64,000 nucleotides of DNA from Mycobacterium stomatepiae (GTDB lineage: Bacteria; Actinomycetota; Actinomycetes; Mycobacteriales; Mycobacteriaceae): assembly GCF_010731715.1 (NCBI RefSeq), contig NZ_AP022587.1, positions 5,270,001-5,334,000 of the forward strand, written 5' to 3'. Position numbers and translations under genes: made by a program. Within the stretch, counting starts at the first letter, position 1. Each line of letters starts with the position of its first letter. The notes below the pieces were generated by a model. The model was not told the origin of the DNA. It saw nothing but the letters and a program-made list of their open reading frames with translations, and made no database searches. Shown here piece after piece: positions 16,968 through 24,722 of this stretch.

Positions 16968-17929
16968 TGGCCGGCGTATTCGCCAGTACGCTGCGACCGG
17001 CGATCATGGCCGCCAGCCGGCGTCCGGGATTGCGACGTGCTGCCGAGGGGTTGCCGGTCACCCGCAAGGTGGTGCACCGCTTCGTTCCCGGCGACACAAT
17101 CGATTCAGCGCTGAATAGCGTTGCCGCCCTGCGTGCTTCGAACCGTCTGGTCAGCGTCGACTATCTGGGCGAGGACGTCCTGAACGCCGACGATGCCGGC
17201 GCGGCCGTGCGGACTTACTTCGACCTGATCGACAAACTGGGCCGGCTGCACGAAGCCGGTGACATCGCGCCTTTGGAAGTCTCGGTCAAGTTGTCGGCGC
17301 TGGGACAGTCACTGGACGGCGATGGTGAGAAGATCGCCCGGGAGAACGCGTGGTCGATCTGCGACGCTGCGCAGCGGGCGGGGATCTGGGTGACGGTGGA
17401 CGCCGAGAACCACACCACCACCGATTCGACGCTGTCCATCGTCCGCGATCCGCGGGCCGAATTCCCTTGGCTGGGAACGGTTTTGCAAGCATACCTGAAA
17501 CGCACGCTGGGTGACTGCCGGGAATTCGCCGCTTCGGGGGCCCGGATCCGGCTGTGCAAGGGCGCCTACGACGAACCGGCGTCGGTGGCCTATCGCGGTC
17601 GAGACGAGGTCACCGACTCCTATCTGGCCTGCCTGCGGGTGCTGATGGCCGGCTCGGGGTATCCGATGGTGGCCTCGCACGACCCCGCCATCATCGAGGA
17701 GGTCCCGGCCATTGCCGGCGAATCGGGCCGTGGCACTGACGAATTCGAATACCAGATGCTGTACGGCATCCGCGACGAGGAACAGCGCCGCCTGGCCGAC
17801 GCCGGTCATCACGTTCGCGTCTACGTGCCGTTTGGCACCCAGTGGTACGGCTACTTCATGCGGCGGCTCGCCGAACGGCCAGCCAACCTGACGTTCTTCC
17901 TGCGGGCGCTGGCGCAGCGCGGTCACTGA
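16967..17929 (+). CDS. pruB: Proline dehydrogenase PruB
   Basis: 320-residue monofunctional FAD proline dehydrogenase with the (beta/alpha)8 PRODH fold, oxidising proline to pyrroline-5-carboxylate. Visible: 'VSVKLSALGQSL', 'WVTVDAENHTTTDSTL', 'RLCKGAYDEP' and the C-terminal 'YVPFGTQWYGYFMRRLAERP' that contains the substrate-binding Arg pair. Its ATG overlaps the pruA stop, so the two are translationally coupled and channelling of the reactive intermediate is plausible. Length fits Rv1188. Confidence 0.95.
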   Translation: MAGVFASTLRPAIMAASRRPGLRRAAEGLPVTRKVVHRFVPGDTIDSALNSVAALRASNRLVSVDYLGEDVLNADDAGAAVRTYFDLIDKLGRLHEAGDIAPLEVSVKLSALGQSLDGDGEKIARENAWSICDAAQRAGIWVTVDAENHTTTDSTLSIVRDPRAEFPWLGTVLQAYLKRTLGDCREFAASGARIRLCKGAYDEPASVAYRGRDEVTDSYLACLRVLMAGSGYPMVASHDPAIIEEVPAIAGESGRGTDEFEYQMLYGIRDEEQRRLADAGHHVRVYVPFGTQWYGYFMRRLAERPANLTFFLRALAQRGH

Positions 17930-18246
17930 GCTCAGTGTAGGCACCAGTTCGCCGACGGAACTCTCAGCGAGGGTGAACTGTGCGGGCTGTCCGATGACGA
18001 GATCCAGACGCGACTGACCGCGATTCCCGGTATCGGCCCCTGGACTGTTCATGGCTTTCTGATCATCGCGTTCGCGCGCCCCGACGTGGTGCTGCCCGGA
18101 GACCTCGCCCTGCGCAAGGCCATCCAGCAGTCCTATGGGCTCGACCACCTACCGAGCCAAGACGAAGTGGTCCGCCTCGCAGAGCCGTGGCGGCAGTATC
18201 GTAGTCTTGCCAGCGCCTACTATTCCAAGACGCCTTCGGCCCTGCC
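17930..18246 (+). pseudogene. 5'-truncated remnant of an AlkA-type 3-methyladenine DNA glycosylase
   Basis: Directly after the pruB stop one frame reads without stops as the C-terminal half of an HhH-GPD glycosylase. It has the helix-hairpin-helix 'LTAIPGIGPWTVHG', the active-site segment 'VVLPGDLALRKAIQ' with the catalytic Asp, and 'LAEPWRQYRSLASAYY'. The N-terminal half is absent and no start codon with a ribosome site precedes it; pruB abuts the junction. The match fades after about 18246. In M. tuberculosis sigI (Rv1189) follows pruB instead. It marks the left edge of an inserted or rearranged block. Confidence 0.7.
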
Positions 18247-18298
18247 GCACCGTCGACCGGTACCACCGCCGATACCGAGATTTGACTCCGAACGCGCC

Positions 18299-18520
18299 TC
18301 ATTGCCATTTGAGCTCGTCGTCGAGTCGTTCGGCCTGCACGTCATCGGCAGCGGCGGGGCGGGTGTCGATCGTGACCTCTTGCCAGTAGGCCGGACCGTA
18401 AAGGTGAATGTCGTTGCCGCTGGTAACCTTTAGGACGCCGCCGGTCAGTACTTCGTAGGTGGCGTCGTCCGGATACTCGTCGTCTTCGTTGTGGCCCTCG
18501 AGTTGGACCCACATTTTCAT
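18299..18520 (-). CDS. Small acidic conserved hypothetical protein (73 residues)
   Basis: From ATG 18520 with AAGGA 8 bp upstream, reading 'MKMWVQLEGHNEDDEYPDD' through 'GGVLKVTSGNDIHLYGPAYW' to 'LDDELKWQ'. No signal peptide or membrane segment. It is rich in Asp, Glu and aromatic residues and looks like a small beta-rich protein. It lies 31 bp downstream of the broken DUF5709 gene on the same strand. I do not recognise a function. Confidence 0.6.
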   Translation of the reverse strand: MKMWVQLEGHNEDDEYPDDATYEVLTGGVLKVTSGNDIHLYGPAYWQEVTIDTRPAAADDVQAERLDDELKWQ

Positions 18521-18551
18521 GGTGAAAGTCCTTCGCAACCTGGCGAATTCG

Positions 18552-19024
18552 CTAATCCTCGTCTTCGATGCCATCGATCTCGTCGTCGATGATGTGAACC
18601 GCGGCTTCTTCGGCAGAGGCGGCGCCGCCACAGATACCGACATCCTCGGCGACCAATTCTGCCTCGGCGTCTTCGCCAGATCCCTGGTTGGTCGCCATAA
18701 GCCGGCCCGCTCGGACTCGACCGAGCTCGCGTCGCCGGGCAAATTCGGCTACGCGTTCTGATTCGTCGGAGCGCTGTCGTTCTGCCTCATCGAGCAGCAC
18801 ATTGAGTCGCGCGCGGGATCCGGCTCTTCCTCGCTGAGCATCTGGTCCAGGGTTTCAGACGGGCCAAATGCACCGGGACCGTATGGCTGTTCGGGCGGTG
18901 AATAGCCCTCGTCGAGTATGTCGTCCACACCGCGGTCGATGAGGCTGTCTTCTGGTTGCAGTTGATTGTCGTCTTCGGCGCTGTATTCGCCTGCGGCAGG
19001 GCGTGCCTCGTAGTGAGTGCTCAT
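18552..19024 (-). pseudogene. DUF5709 protein gene split by a frameshift
   Basis: The N-terminal half starts at ATG 19024 (AGGAG 9 bp upstream) with 'MSTHYEARPAAGEYSAEDDN' and contains 'DRGVDDILDEGYSPPEQPYG' and 'SETLDQMLSEEEPDP', typical DUF5709 sequence. Around 18814-18822, in a GCGCGCG run, the frame is lost; the rest of the domain ('LLDEAERQ', 'RVAEFARRRELGRVRAGRLM', 'EAELVAEDVGICGGAASAEE') continues in another frame to the stop at 18552. One missing base (or two extra) in the GC repeat explains it. Recent pseudogene or sequence error. Function of DUF5709 is unknown. Confidence 0.75.
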
Positions 19025-19144
19025 GATCGTGTACTCCTGAATCGTGATAAGAGTGCCCATGGGAGGCTTACGCCATCCAGGGTCAGCCCTCGGTCATGAT
19101 GTGCAGTGCGTATGACGAGGGCCGCTGTCCGCGAGGGTCGAAAG

Positions 19145-19301
19145 TCATGTGTTGAGCGGTCGCGGGCGCTCGTTGGCGAACCCGCGCACCACATGTGCGC
19201 AGATGAATTCGGTGACGACGTCAGGGTCGTCCGTATCCCAGATCGGCGAAGGCGTGCTGAACAACACGTGCTCGGCGCACGTCCCCACGATGGATGAGCG
19301 C
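19145..19301 (-). pseudogene. TetR remnant, internally deleted copy of the regulator at 20360-20965
   Basis: The minus strand reads 'SSIVGTCAEH', which matches 'ASIVEACAEH' of the intact TetR, then jumps to 'VLFSTPSPIWDTDDPDVVTE' and 'FICAHVVRGFANERPR', matching that protein's C-terminus ('ILFSLFSMPSSTLDMDDP', 'FVRAHLVRGFASERPR'). About 110 residues between the two blocks, and everything before the first, are missing. DNA identity over both blocks is evident by eye. It ends exactly where the lipase gene ends (19302), so the lipase lies between two copies of the TetR gene. Confidence 0.75.
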
Positions 19302-20363
19302 CTAGGGGCCGGGGCAACCGTCGCGGTTGGGTCCGTCGAGTGATGTTGGTGCATTCCGCAGGGCGGTGTGCAACACCTCGAAGACCCGTGGGTCCCAGGT
19401 GAGCGCCGTATTCCAGTCGAGGCCCGCAGCATTGGACACGTAGATGCTGTGCGTGTCGTCGAAGGTATAGCAGCGCCGGTGTGGCAGCACCGAGTCCCCG
19501 ACATCACCTGCCAGCGCGCTACGCAGCGCGACGATGCCGTCATTCGGCCACACCATCGCGTTGACCGGACCCGGCCTGGCGAACCTCCTGCCGCCGATCA
19601 GTACCACCGGGACTTTGTCCAACACCCCGGACTGGAATTGATTCCATCCGTCCTTGCCCATCAGGTAGGGCTGGTTGACCTCGCGCCCGGAACCCGACAT
19701 CAAGCGCAGCACTTCATCCTTGAAGCCGCTCATCGCGTTCTCGCAGAACTGATCGCCGGCACAGTCGGTCAGCGGGACGAAGCCATTTGCGTAATCCGAA
19801 AGATAGGAGCCTTGCCAGGGCTTCCCGATGGTGGTCAGCGAGCGGACGTGCACCGGGGAGTTCGTGGTGGCCAGCACGCGGATTGCCGCGCGGGAGTACA
19901 AGCCGCCCATCGAATGGCCGACGAGATCGACGACGTTGATGCCCTTGTCGCTGTGCAGGTAATTCAAGAACCGGGCCAGGTGCTCACCTGCCGTGTCGAT
20001 GCTGGCGGTGGAGTTGACGGTCATGTTCTCCGGCAAGCTAATCGGGCACTGCCCGAAAGCACCGAAGCCGCTCTGATCGACTACTTGCCCGCGGCCGGCC
20101 ATCGCTGGTGAGGTGAAAGCCCGGTAATGCCGTGTGAGCAGATATTCCCGGATCGCGGTGTCGGTGTTGCCCGCCGCAAGCCCCGTCGCGCAGGCTTGGT
20201 CCGGCGTGGTGAACGGGCTTGTCGCGTCGCCACCCGAGACGACCACTACCGCGGGTGAATCCTGGGGGCTGTTGCAACCCGAGACCATCGACGAAATTGC
20301 AAGCAGGACTGCGGTGATTGCTCTGATTTTTCGCGCGGTCGACGATGTGTTCATGTCAGTCAT
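19302..20363 (-). CDS. Secreted lipoprotein esterase/lipase, alpha/beta-hydrolase fold
   Basis: 353 residues from ATG 20363, which overlaps the TetR stop (ATGA). An N-terminal signal ends in a lipobox-like 'ISSMVSGC', so it is probably lipid-anchored outside the membrane. The nucleophile elbow is 'VDLVGHSMGGLYSRAAI'; 'VPVVLIGG' and the later 'PNDGIVALRSAL' and 'FDDTHSIY' fit the acid and His positions of Streptomyces-type triacylglycerol lipases. Four further Cys could form disulfides. As last gene of the P450/Ltp2-like operon it might release the substrate acid from an ester, but that is inference from position. Confidence 0.75.
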   Translation of the reverse strand: MTDMNTSSTARKIRAITAVLLAISSMVSGCNSPQDSPAVVVVSGGDATSPFTTPDQACATGLAAGNTDTAIREYLLTRHYRAFTSPAMAGRGQVVDQSGFGAFGQCPISLPENMTVNSTASIDTAGEHLARFLNYLHSDKGINVVDLVGHSMGGLYSRAAIRVLATTNSPVHVRSLTTIGKPWQGSYLSDYANGFVPLTDCAGDQFCENAMSGFKDEVLRLMSGSGREVNQPYLMGKDGWNQFQSGVLDKVPVVLIGGRRFARPGPVNAMVWPNDGIVALRSALAGDVGDSVLPHRRCYTFDDTHSIYVSNAAGLDWNTALTWDPRVFEVLHTALRNAPTSLDGPNRDGCPGP

Positions 20364-20965
20364 CGCCTGCGCGGGCGCTCGCTGGCGAATCCGCGCACCA
20401 GGTGGGCGCGGACGAACTCGGTGACGACCTTGGGGTCGTCCATGTCCAGCGTCGAGGACGGCATGCTGAAGAGCGAGAACAGGATTCGCGCGAACCATTC
20501 CGCCGCGGCCTCGTTGTCGAGGTCTTTGCGGACTTCGCCGGTGAGCCGGGCCGCCGCGAGGTAGGGGGTGAAGAACTCGACGCACTCGCGCAGCAGCACG
20601 GCCGCGTCCTTGGTCAGCAGCAGGCTGATCGCGTCCTCGTCGAAGTACTTCTCCGACGCGATGACTCGCCGCGCCTGGGTGACGAAAACCGCTGCCGCGC
20701 AGAGTTTGTCCTCGAGCGAGCTGCCGCGTTCCATCGCCTTGGTCATCTCACGGTAGAACTGCTGCGACGCGTGCTCGGCGCACGCCTCCACGATGGACGC
20801 CTTATCGGAAAAGTATTCGTAGATCGTGCTGCGAGATATCCCGGCCCGCTTGGCGATGTCGACGATCGTGGCCTTTTGCAGACCCTGCTTGCCGAAGCAG
20901 GCGAACGCGGATTCGACGATGAGCTCGCGGGTATCGGCGGCCTGGGCCAACTCGGAAGCCGTCAT
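20360..20965 (-). CDS. TetR-family transcriptional regulator
   Basis: 201 residues with the N-terminal helix-turn-helix 'KATIVDIAKRAGISRSTIYEYFSDK' (residues about 32-56, quoted in part by family pattern) and an unassigned ligand-binding domain. It sits 24 bp after the Ltp2-like gene and overlaps the lipase, inside the leftward operon, so it may autoregulate the whole unit from the P450 promoter. A truncated paralogue lies at 19145-19301. The ligand is unknown; the operon suggests an acyl-CoA of the degraded compound. Confidence 0.85.
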   Translation of the reverse strand: MTASELAQAADTRELIVESAFACFGKQGLQKATIVDIAKRAGISRSTIYEYFSDKASIVEACAEHASQQFYREMTKAMERGSSLEDKLCAAAVFVTQARRVIASEKYFDEDAISLLLTKDAAVLLRECVEFFTPYLAAARLTGEVRKDLDNEAAAEWFARILFSLFSMPSSTLDMDDPKVVTEFVRAHLVRGFASERPRRR

Positions 20966-20989
20966 GGTCCCCTCCCCTTCATGACGCGC

Positions 20990-22156
20990 CTACCCGGCCG
21001 GCGCGAGAATCAAGCCACTGGTCGGCACCCCGGTGCCGGAGGTGACCAACACGTGTTCGACGTTGTCGACCTGGTTGTACGACGTGCCCCGAACCTGGCG
21101 CACGCCTTCGGTGATGCCGTTCATCCCGTGGATGTAGGCCTCGCCGAGCAACCCGCCATTGGTGTTGATCGGGAATTCCCCGCCCAGCGGGAGCCGCTCC
21201 ACGGTGGCGAAGTCTTTGGCCTCGCCACGCCCGCAGAAGCCAAGCTCCTCGAGCTGGGTGAACACGAACGGCGTGAAATGGTCATAGATGAATGCGGTTT
21301 GGATGTCCTGGGGCTTGAGGCCCGAATCGCGCCACAGCCGGTCGGCGACCACGCCCATCTCCGGCAGCCCGGTGATGTCGTTGCGGTAGTAACTGGTCAT
21401 CATCTCCCCGTCGGCGGCCGCACCCTGCGCGGCGGCCGCGATGATCGCCGGTGGCTGCTTCAGGTCGCGGGCGCGTTCGGCGCTGGTCACCACCAGCGCG
21501 ACACCGCCGTCGCTTTCCTGACAGCAATCCAGCAGTCGCAGCACGGGTTCGACGATCCAGCGGGACTTCTGGTGGTCTTCCAGCGTGATCGGGCGCTGGT
21601 AGAACCACGCGTCGGGATTGGTGGCGGCGTGTTTGCGGTCGACGACGGCGACGCGCCCGAAGTCCTCGTTGGTGACCCCATACGTCGACATGTAGCGCTG
21701 GGCATGCATCGCGACCCACGCTGCGGGAGTGAGCAATCCGAAGGGCGCGTAGTGCGCCATGAACAGCGGGGTTTCCGTCATGTTGCGCCCGCTGCCACCG
21801 AACCGGAACCCGGAACGTTCGTTGAAGGCGCGCCAGCACACCACCACGTCGGCGACACCGGTCGCGACGGCCATCGCCGCATGCACGACGGTGCCGGCCG
21901 CAGCGCCGCCGCCGTGATGCACGCGGGAGAAGAAGCTGAGGTCGCCGATGCCGACGTTGCGGGCAATGTCGATCTCGTCGCTGGAGTCCATCGTGAAGGT
22001 GACCATGCCGTCGACGTCGGCGGGCGTCAGGCCCGAGTCGTCGAGCGCGGCGCTGACCGCCTCGCACGCCAATTGCAGTTCGCTGCGCCCGGATTCCTTG
22101 GAGAACTCGGTCTGGCCGATGCCCGCGATCGCGGCGGCGCCGGGAAGCCGGCTCAT
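20990..22156 (-). CDS. Ltp2-like thiolase-fold protein, probable retro-aldolase of side-chain degradation
   Basis: 388 residues of the SCP-x/lipid-transfer thiolase group ('AIAGIGQTEFSKESGRSELQ' at the start, 'NGITEGVRQVRGTS' at the end). Where true thiolases have the acyl-accepting Cys, this protein reads 'VHHGGGAAAGTVVHA', so Claisen thiolysis is unlikely. Ltp2 (Rv3540c), about the same length, lacks that Cys too and with the DUF35 domain of ChsH2 cleaves a 17-hydroxy side chain by retro-aldol reaction. A DUF35 partner is encoded at 23756-24154 in the same operon. ATG overlaps the preceding MaoC gene by 4 bp. Substrate unknown. Confidence 0.8.
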   Translation of the reverse strand: MSRLPGAAAIAGIGQTEFSKESGRSELQLACEAVSAALDDSGLTPADVDGMVTFTMDSSDEIDIARNVGIGDLSFFSRVHHGGGAAAGTVVHAAMAVATGVADVVVCWRAFNERSGFRFGGSGRNMTETPLFMAHYAPFGLLTPAAWVAMHAQRYMSTYGVTNEDFGRVAVVDRKHAATNPDAWFYQRPITLEDHQKSRWIVEPVLRLLDCCQESDGGVALVVTSAERARDLKQPPAIIAAAAQGAAADGEMMTSYYRNDITGLPEMGVVADRLWRDSGLKPQDIQTAFIYDHFTPFVFTQLEELGFCGRGEAKDFATVERLPLGGEFPINTNGGLLGEAYIHGMNGITEGVRQVRGTSYNQVDNVEHVLVTSGTGVPTSGLILAPAG

Positions 22157-22632
22157 GCTTCACCTCTTTCGAAGGCTCCGTCGAGCAGGCTGAGGATCGC
22201 GGTGCCCGAGACGTGATCGCCCAGGCTGTTGGAGCCACGGAAGGTCACCTCGACGAAGTTCTCAGCCGGCGACGCCCCTTCAGGGGCTGAAGTCTTGCTC
22301 GTCACGCTGCCGGTGAAGCGCAGCGGATCGTCGGGGAAGCATGGCACGCCCAGTCGAATCGACAGCTTCTTGACCATCGCTTCGGGGCCGGCCCAGTCGG
22401 TGAGGAAGCGCACGCAATACCCGTTGGTGGTCAAGATGTTCATGAACAGGTTGGGTGAACCCTGCTTCTTGGCGTATTCGACGTCGTGGTGCACTGGCAT
22501 GAAGTCACGCGAGGCGATCGCGCCGGCCACGATCATCGTGGTGGTGATCGGGATTTCGAGCGGGTTGACCTCGTCCCCGACGCTGATGTCGGCCCACTGC
22601 AAGGTGGTGGTGCGGTTTGCGGTCGTCGTCAT
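22153..22632 (-). CDS. MaoC-like (hot-dog) enoyl-CoA hydratase subunit, ChsH1 position
   Basis: 159 residues forming one hot-dog domain. 'IVAGAIASRDFMPVHHDVEY' carries the Asp-x4-His catalytic pattern of R-hydratases, and 'GYCVRFLTDWAGPEAMVKKL' is the central helix region. In the igr operon the ChsH1/ChsH2 heteromer hydrates the C17-C20 double bond of the shortened side chain; this gene occupies the same place, just before the Ltp2-like gene with a 4-bp overlap. It is longer than Rv3541c (129 residues by memory), with an 'SAPEGASPAENF' insertion near residue 115. Confidence 0.78.
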   Translation of the reverse strand: MTTTANRTTTLQWADISVGDEVNPLEIPITTTMIVAGAIASRDFMPVHHDVEYAKKQGSPNLFMNILTTNGYCVRFLTDWAGPEAMVKKLSIRLGVPCFPDDPLRFTGSVTSKTSAPEGASPAENFVEVTFRGSNSLGDHVSGTAILSLLDGAFERGEA

Positions 22633-22643
22633 CGGTTTCCTTC

Positions 22644-23744
22644 TCAGTAGGTGCTGCCGATACCGGCCAGCTGCGCGGGCGCGGAGCCGAGGGTGAGCTC
22701 GTTGTGCTTGGCCCAGAGGAAATAACGGTGCAGGGGATAGGTGATGTCGATCCCGATGCCGCCGTGTACGTGCTGGGTGGTGGACGCGACGCGGGCACCG
22801 GCGTCGGCGGCCCAGAACTTCGCGATGCGCGCAGCCCGCCGCGCATCTTCCAAGGGGCGTCCGTTCGCGATCAACCAGGCCGCATGCCAGGTGGTCCAGC
22901 GGATCGCCTCGACGTCGATGAAGGCATCGGCCAACCGCTGCTGCACGGCCTGGAAGCTGCCGATCGGACGTCCGAATTGTTCACGCGCGCTGGTGTACTC
23001 GGCGGCGATCTGCAGGGCCCGCTCGGCGACGCCGAGCTGGATCGCGCACAGCCCGATCAGCGCCCGGGTGTATAGCGACTCGATCGAGCCATCCAGCCGG
23101 TCGGTCTCCGAAACTGTTGCACCATCCAGGAATACGTCGGCGTGCGGTTGGCCGCTGGTGGTCGCCACCGGCCGGATCTCGACGTTGGGGGCATCGCAGG
23201 CCAGCAGGAACAGGCTCACCCGATCGTCGTCGGTGCTGGCGGGAATCAGCACGGTGTCGGCGAGCTGGGCGGCCGGCACCAGTTCCTTGGCTCCGTCGAG
23301 CCGCCAGTTCTGGCCATCGCGAACCGCCTTGGTGGCCGGGCTCGTCGGCTCGGAGCGGCCGGGTTCTTGTAGCCCGGCGGTCAGGATGCGAGTGCCGGAA
23401 ATGACGTCAGGCAGGAAGCATTGCTGTTGCTCCGGATTTCCGTGCCGGGCAATCGGATCCGCGCCGAGCACCAAGGTCGCGTAGGCCGGTACCGGTGCCA
23501 CGGCGCGCCCGACCTCGGCCAGCAGCACGCCGACTTCCAGGAAGCCGCCGCCGTTACCGCCCAGCGATTCGGGCAATCCGGCGCCCAGCAGGTCGACGGC
23601 CGCGAGTTCTTGCCAGAGTGCGCCGTCATAGCGGGTCTCGCCGGCTTCGAGTTCGGTGAGTCGCTCGGGCGTGCCGCGGCGCTCGAACAGCTCGCGGGCC
23701 AGCTTGCGGATGGTCTCTTGTTCTTCGGTGAAGGTGAAGTCCAT
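22644..23744 (-). CDS. Acyl-CoA dehydrogenase (FadE28-like partner subunit)
   Basis: 366-residue acyl-CoA dehydrogenase with the N-terminal helical domain ('MDFTFTEEQETIRKLARELF'), a shortened middle beta domain and the C-terminal four-helix FAD domain. 'IGSFQAVQQRLADAFIDVEA' and 'QHVHGGIGIDITYPLHRYF' are the usual C-terminal blocks. Together with the second enzyme at 24723 it suggests an alpha2beta2 heterotetramer like FadE28-FadE29, a form used for steroid side chains. I cannot place the catalytic base with certainty. Start ATG 23744, 11 bp after the DUF35 gene. Confidence 0.82.
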   Translation of the reverse strand: MDFTFTEEQETIRKLARELFERRGTPERLTELEAGETRYDGALWQELAAVDLLGAGLPESLGGNGGGFLEVGVLLAEVGRAVAPVPAYATLVLGADPIARHGNPEQQQCFLPDVISGTRILTAGLQEPGRSEPTSPATKAVRDGQNWRLDGAKELVPAAQLADTVLIPASTDDDRVSLFLLACDAPNVEIRPVATTSGQPHADVFLDGATVSETDRLDGSIESLYTRALIGLCAIQLGVAERALQIAAEYTSAREQFGRPIGSFQAVQQRLADAFIDVEAIRWTTWHAAWLIANGRPLEDARRAARIAKFWAADAGARVASTTQHVHGGIGIDITYPLHRYFLWAKHNELTLGSAPAQLAGIGSTY

Positions 23745-23755
23745 GCGCGATTGAC

Positions 23756-24154
23756 CTAGCCGCTCGGCCGGAACTGGTGCAGCACAAGGTCGTTATCGAA
23801 AGCCTGGTAGAAGACCTCGACCGGCATGCCGACCCTCACGTCAGCCGGGTCGATCTCACACAGGTTCGACACCGGCCGTACGCCCTCGTCGAGTGCCACC
23901 AGCACCACGATGTAGGGGTACTCGAAGAATCCGAACTTGGGTTCGTGCGGCATCACGTAGCTGTAGACGGTGCCGCGGCCCGACGATTCGATGGCCTCCC
24001 ATTCCAGCGAACGGCAGCCAGGGCACATGGGCCGCGCGGGATTGCGCAGCGTTCCACATCTCTTGCAGCGCTGGATCAGCAGCTTGTGCTCGCGCAGCCC
24101 GTTCCAGAAGAACTCGGTGTCTTCAGTGATGGTCGGGGCCAAGCGGGCGCTCAT
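23756..24154 (-). CDS. DUF35 zinc-ribbon OB-fold protein (split ChsH2 C-terminal domain)
   Basis: 132 residues from ATG 24154. The N-terminal rubredoxin-like zinc ribbon has Cys30-x2-Cys33 and Cys44-x2-Cys47 ('CKRCGTLRNPARPMCPGC'), followed by an acyl-CoA-binding OB fold ('GRGTVYSYVMPHEPKFGFFE', 'VRVGMPVEVFYQAFDNDLVL'). DUF35 proteins pair with Ltp thiolase-fold enzymes and are needed for aldolase activity. In M. tuberculosis this domain is fused behind MaoC in ChsH2; here it is a separate gene overlapping the MaoC stop (ATGA). The longer frame to 24583 is an overlap with MaoC and is not real. Confidence 0.88.
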   Translation of the reverse strand: MSARLAPTITEDTEFFWNGLREHKLLIQRCKRCGTLRNPARPMCPGCRSLEWEAIESSGRGTVYSYVMPHEPKFGFFEYPYIVVLVALDEGVRPVSNLCEIDPADVRVGMPVEVFYQAFDNDLVLHQFRPSG

Positions 24155-24702
24155 GAGTTGTCCGGCTTGAAGCGCAGCACCCGGAATCGTTGCCGGCCCA
24201 GCACTTCGCCGTTTTGATCCGAGTAGGTGATCACCCAGGTCAAAAAGAAGCCGGATCCCTTCGCCGTCTTCTTCTCGTCGGAGACCTCCTCGAAGACCGA
24301 AGTCGCGCTGATCACGTCGCCGAGCCGAGGGTAGCGCCCAATCTCGAATTCCGAGTTGGTCGCCACCGTGCTGCTGTATCCGGCGTCGTCCAGGAACGCG
24401 GTCGGATTGTTGGTGATCTCCATCGGTGCGCCGCCGCGCTCTGCGATCCCCTCCAGCTTGGGTGACGGCATCGTCCACGTCTGCAACATCACCGGCGGCG
24501 ACACGATGCCGCCGAATCGTGAGGCGGCGGCGAACTCCGGATCGAGGTAAACCGGGTTCATGTCGTCGAGCGCGTAGGCCCAATGCCGGATCATCGGCTG
24601 ATTCACCGGATCCGGAGCCACGGTGGGCTTTCCGCTACCCCCGGTGGGCTGGTTGATGAGCCCCCGCAGCTTGGCGAGGAACTCGGGATCTTGGTTGGTC
24701 AC
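24151..24702 (-). CDS. MaoC/FAS1-like dehydratase domain protein (split ChsH2 N-terminal domain)
   Basis: 183 residues from GTG 24702, with AGGAGGA 8 bp upstream. 'MIRHWAYALDDMNPVYLDPE' and 'FGGIVSPPVMLQTWTMPSP' are typical of the N-terminal hot-dog half of ChsH2 and of dehydratase-like MaoC proteins that lack their own catalytic pair and bind the acyl-CoA. It would form the hydratase with the MaoC at 22153. With the adjoining DUF35 gene the combined length (about 315) equals fused ChsH2 (311 by memory). The two genes are in different frames. Confidence 0.82.
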   Translation of the reverse strand: MTNQDPEFLAKLRGLINQPTGGSGKPTVAPDPVNQPMIRHWAYALDDMNPVYLDPEFAAASRFGGIVSPPVMLQTWTMPSPKLEGIAERGGAPMEITNNPTAFLDDAGYSSTVATNSEFEIGRYPRLGDVISATSVFEEVSDEKKTAKGSGFFLTWVITYSDQNGEVLGRQRFRVLRFKPDNS

Positions 24703-24722
24703 GTACTAAATCCTCCTGACTG

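Noticed and set aside
20345..22216. 623-residue plus-strand open frame
   Set aside because: It lies antisense to TetR and the Ltp2-like gene, is rich in Arg, Gly and His and has no family match; it is a high-GC shadow.
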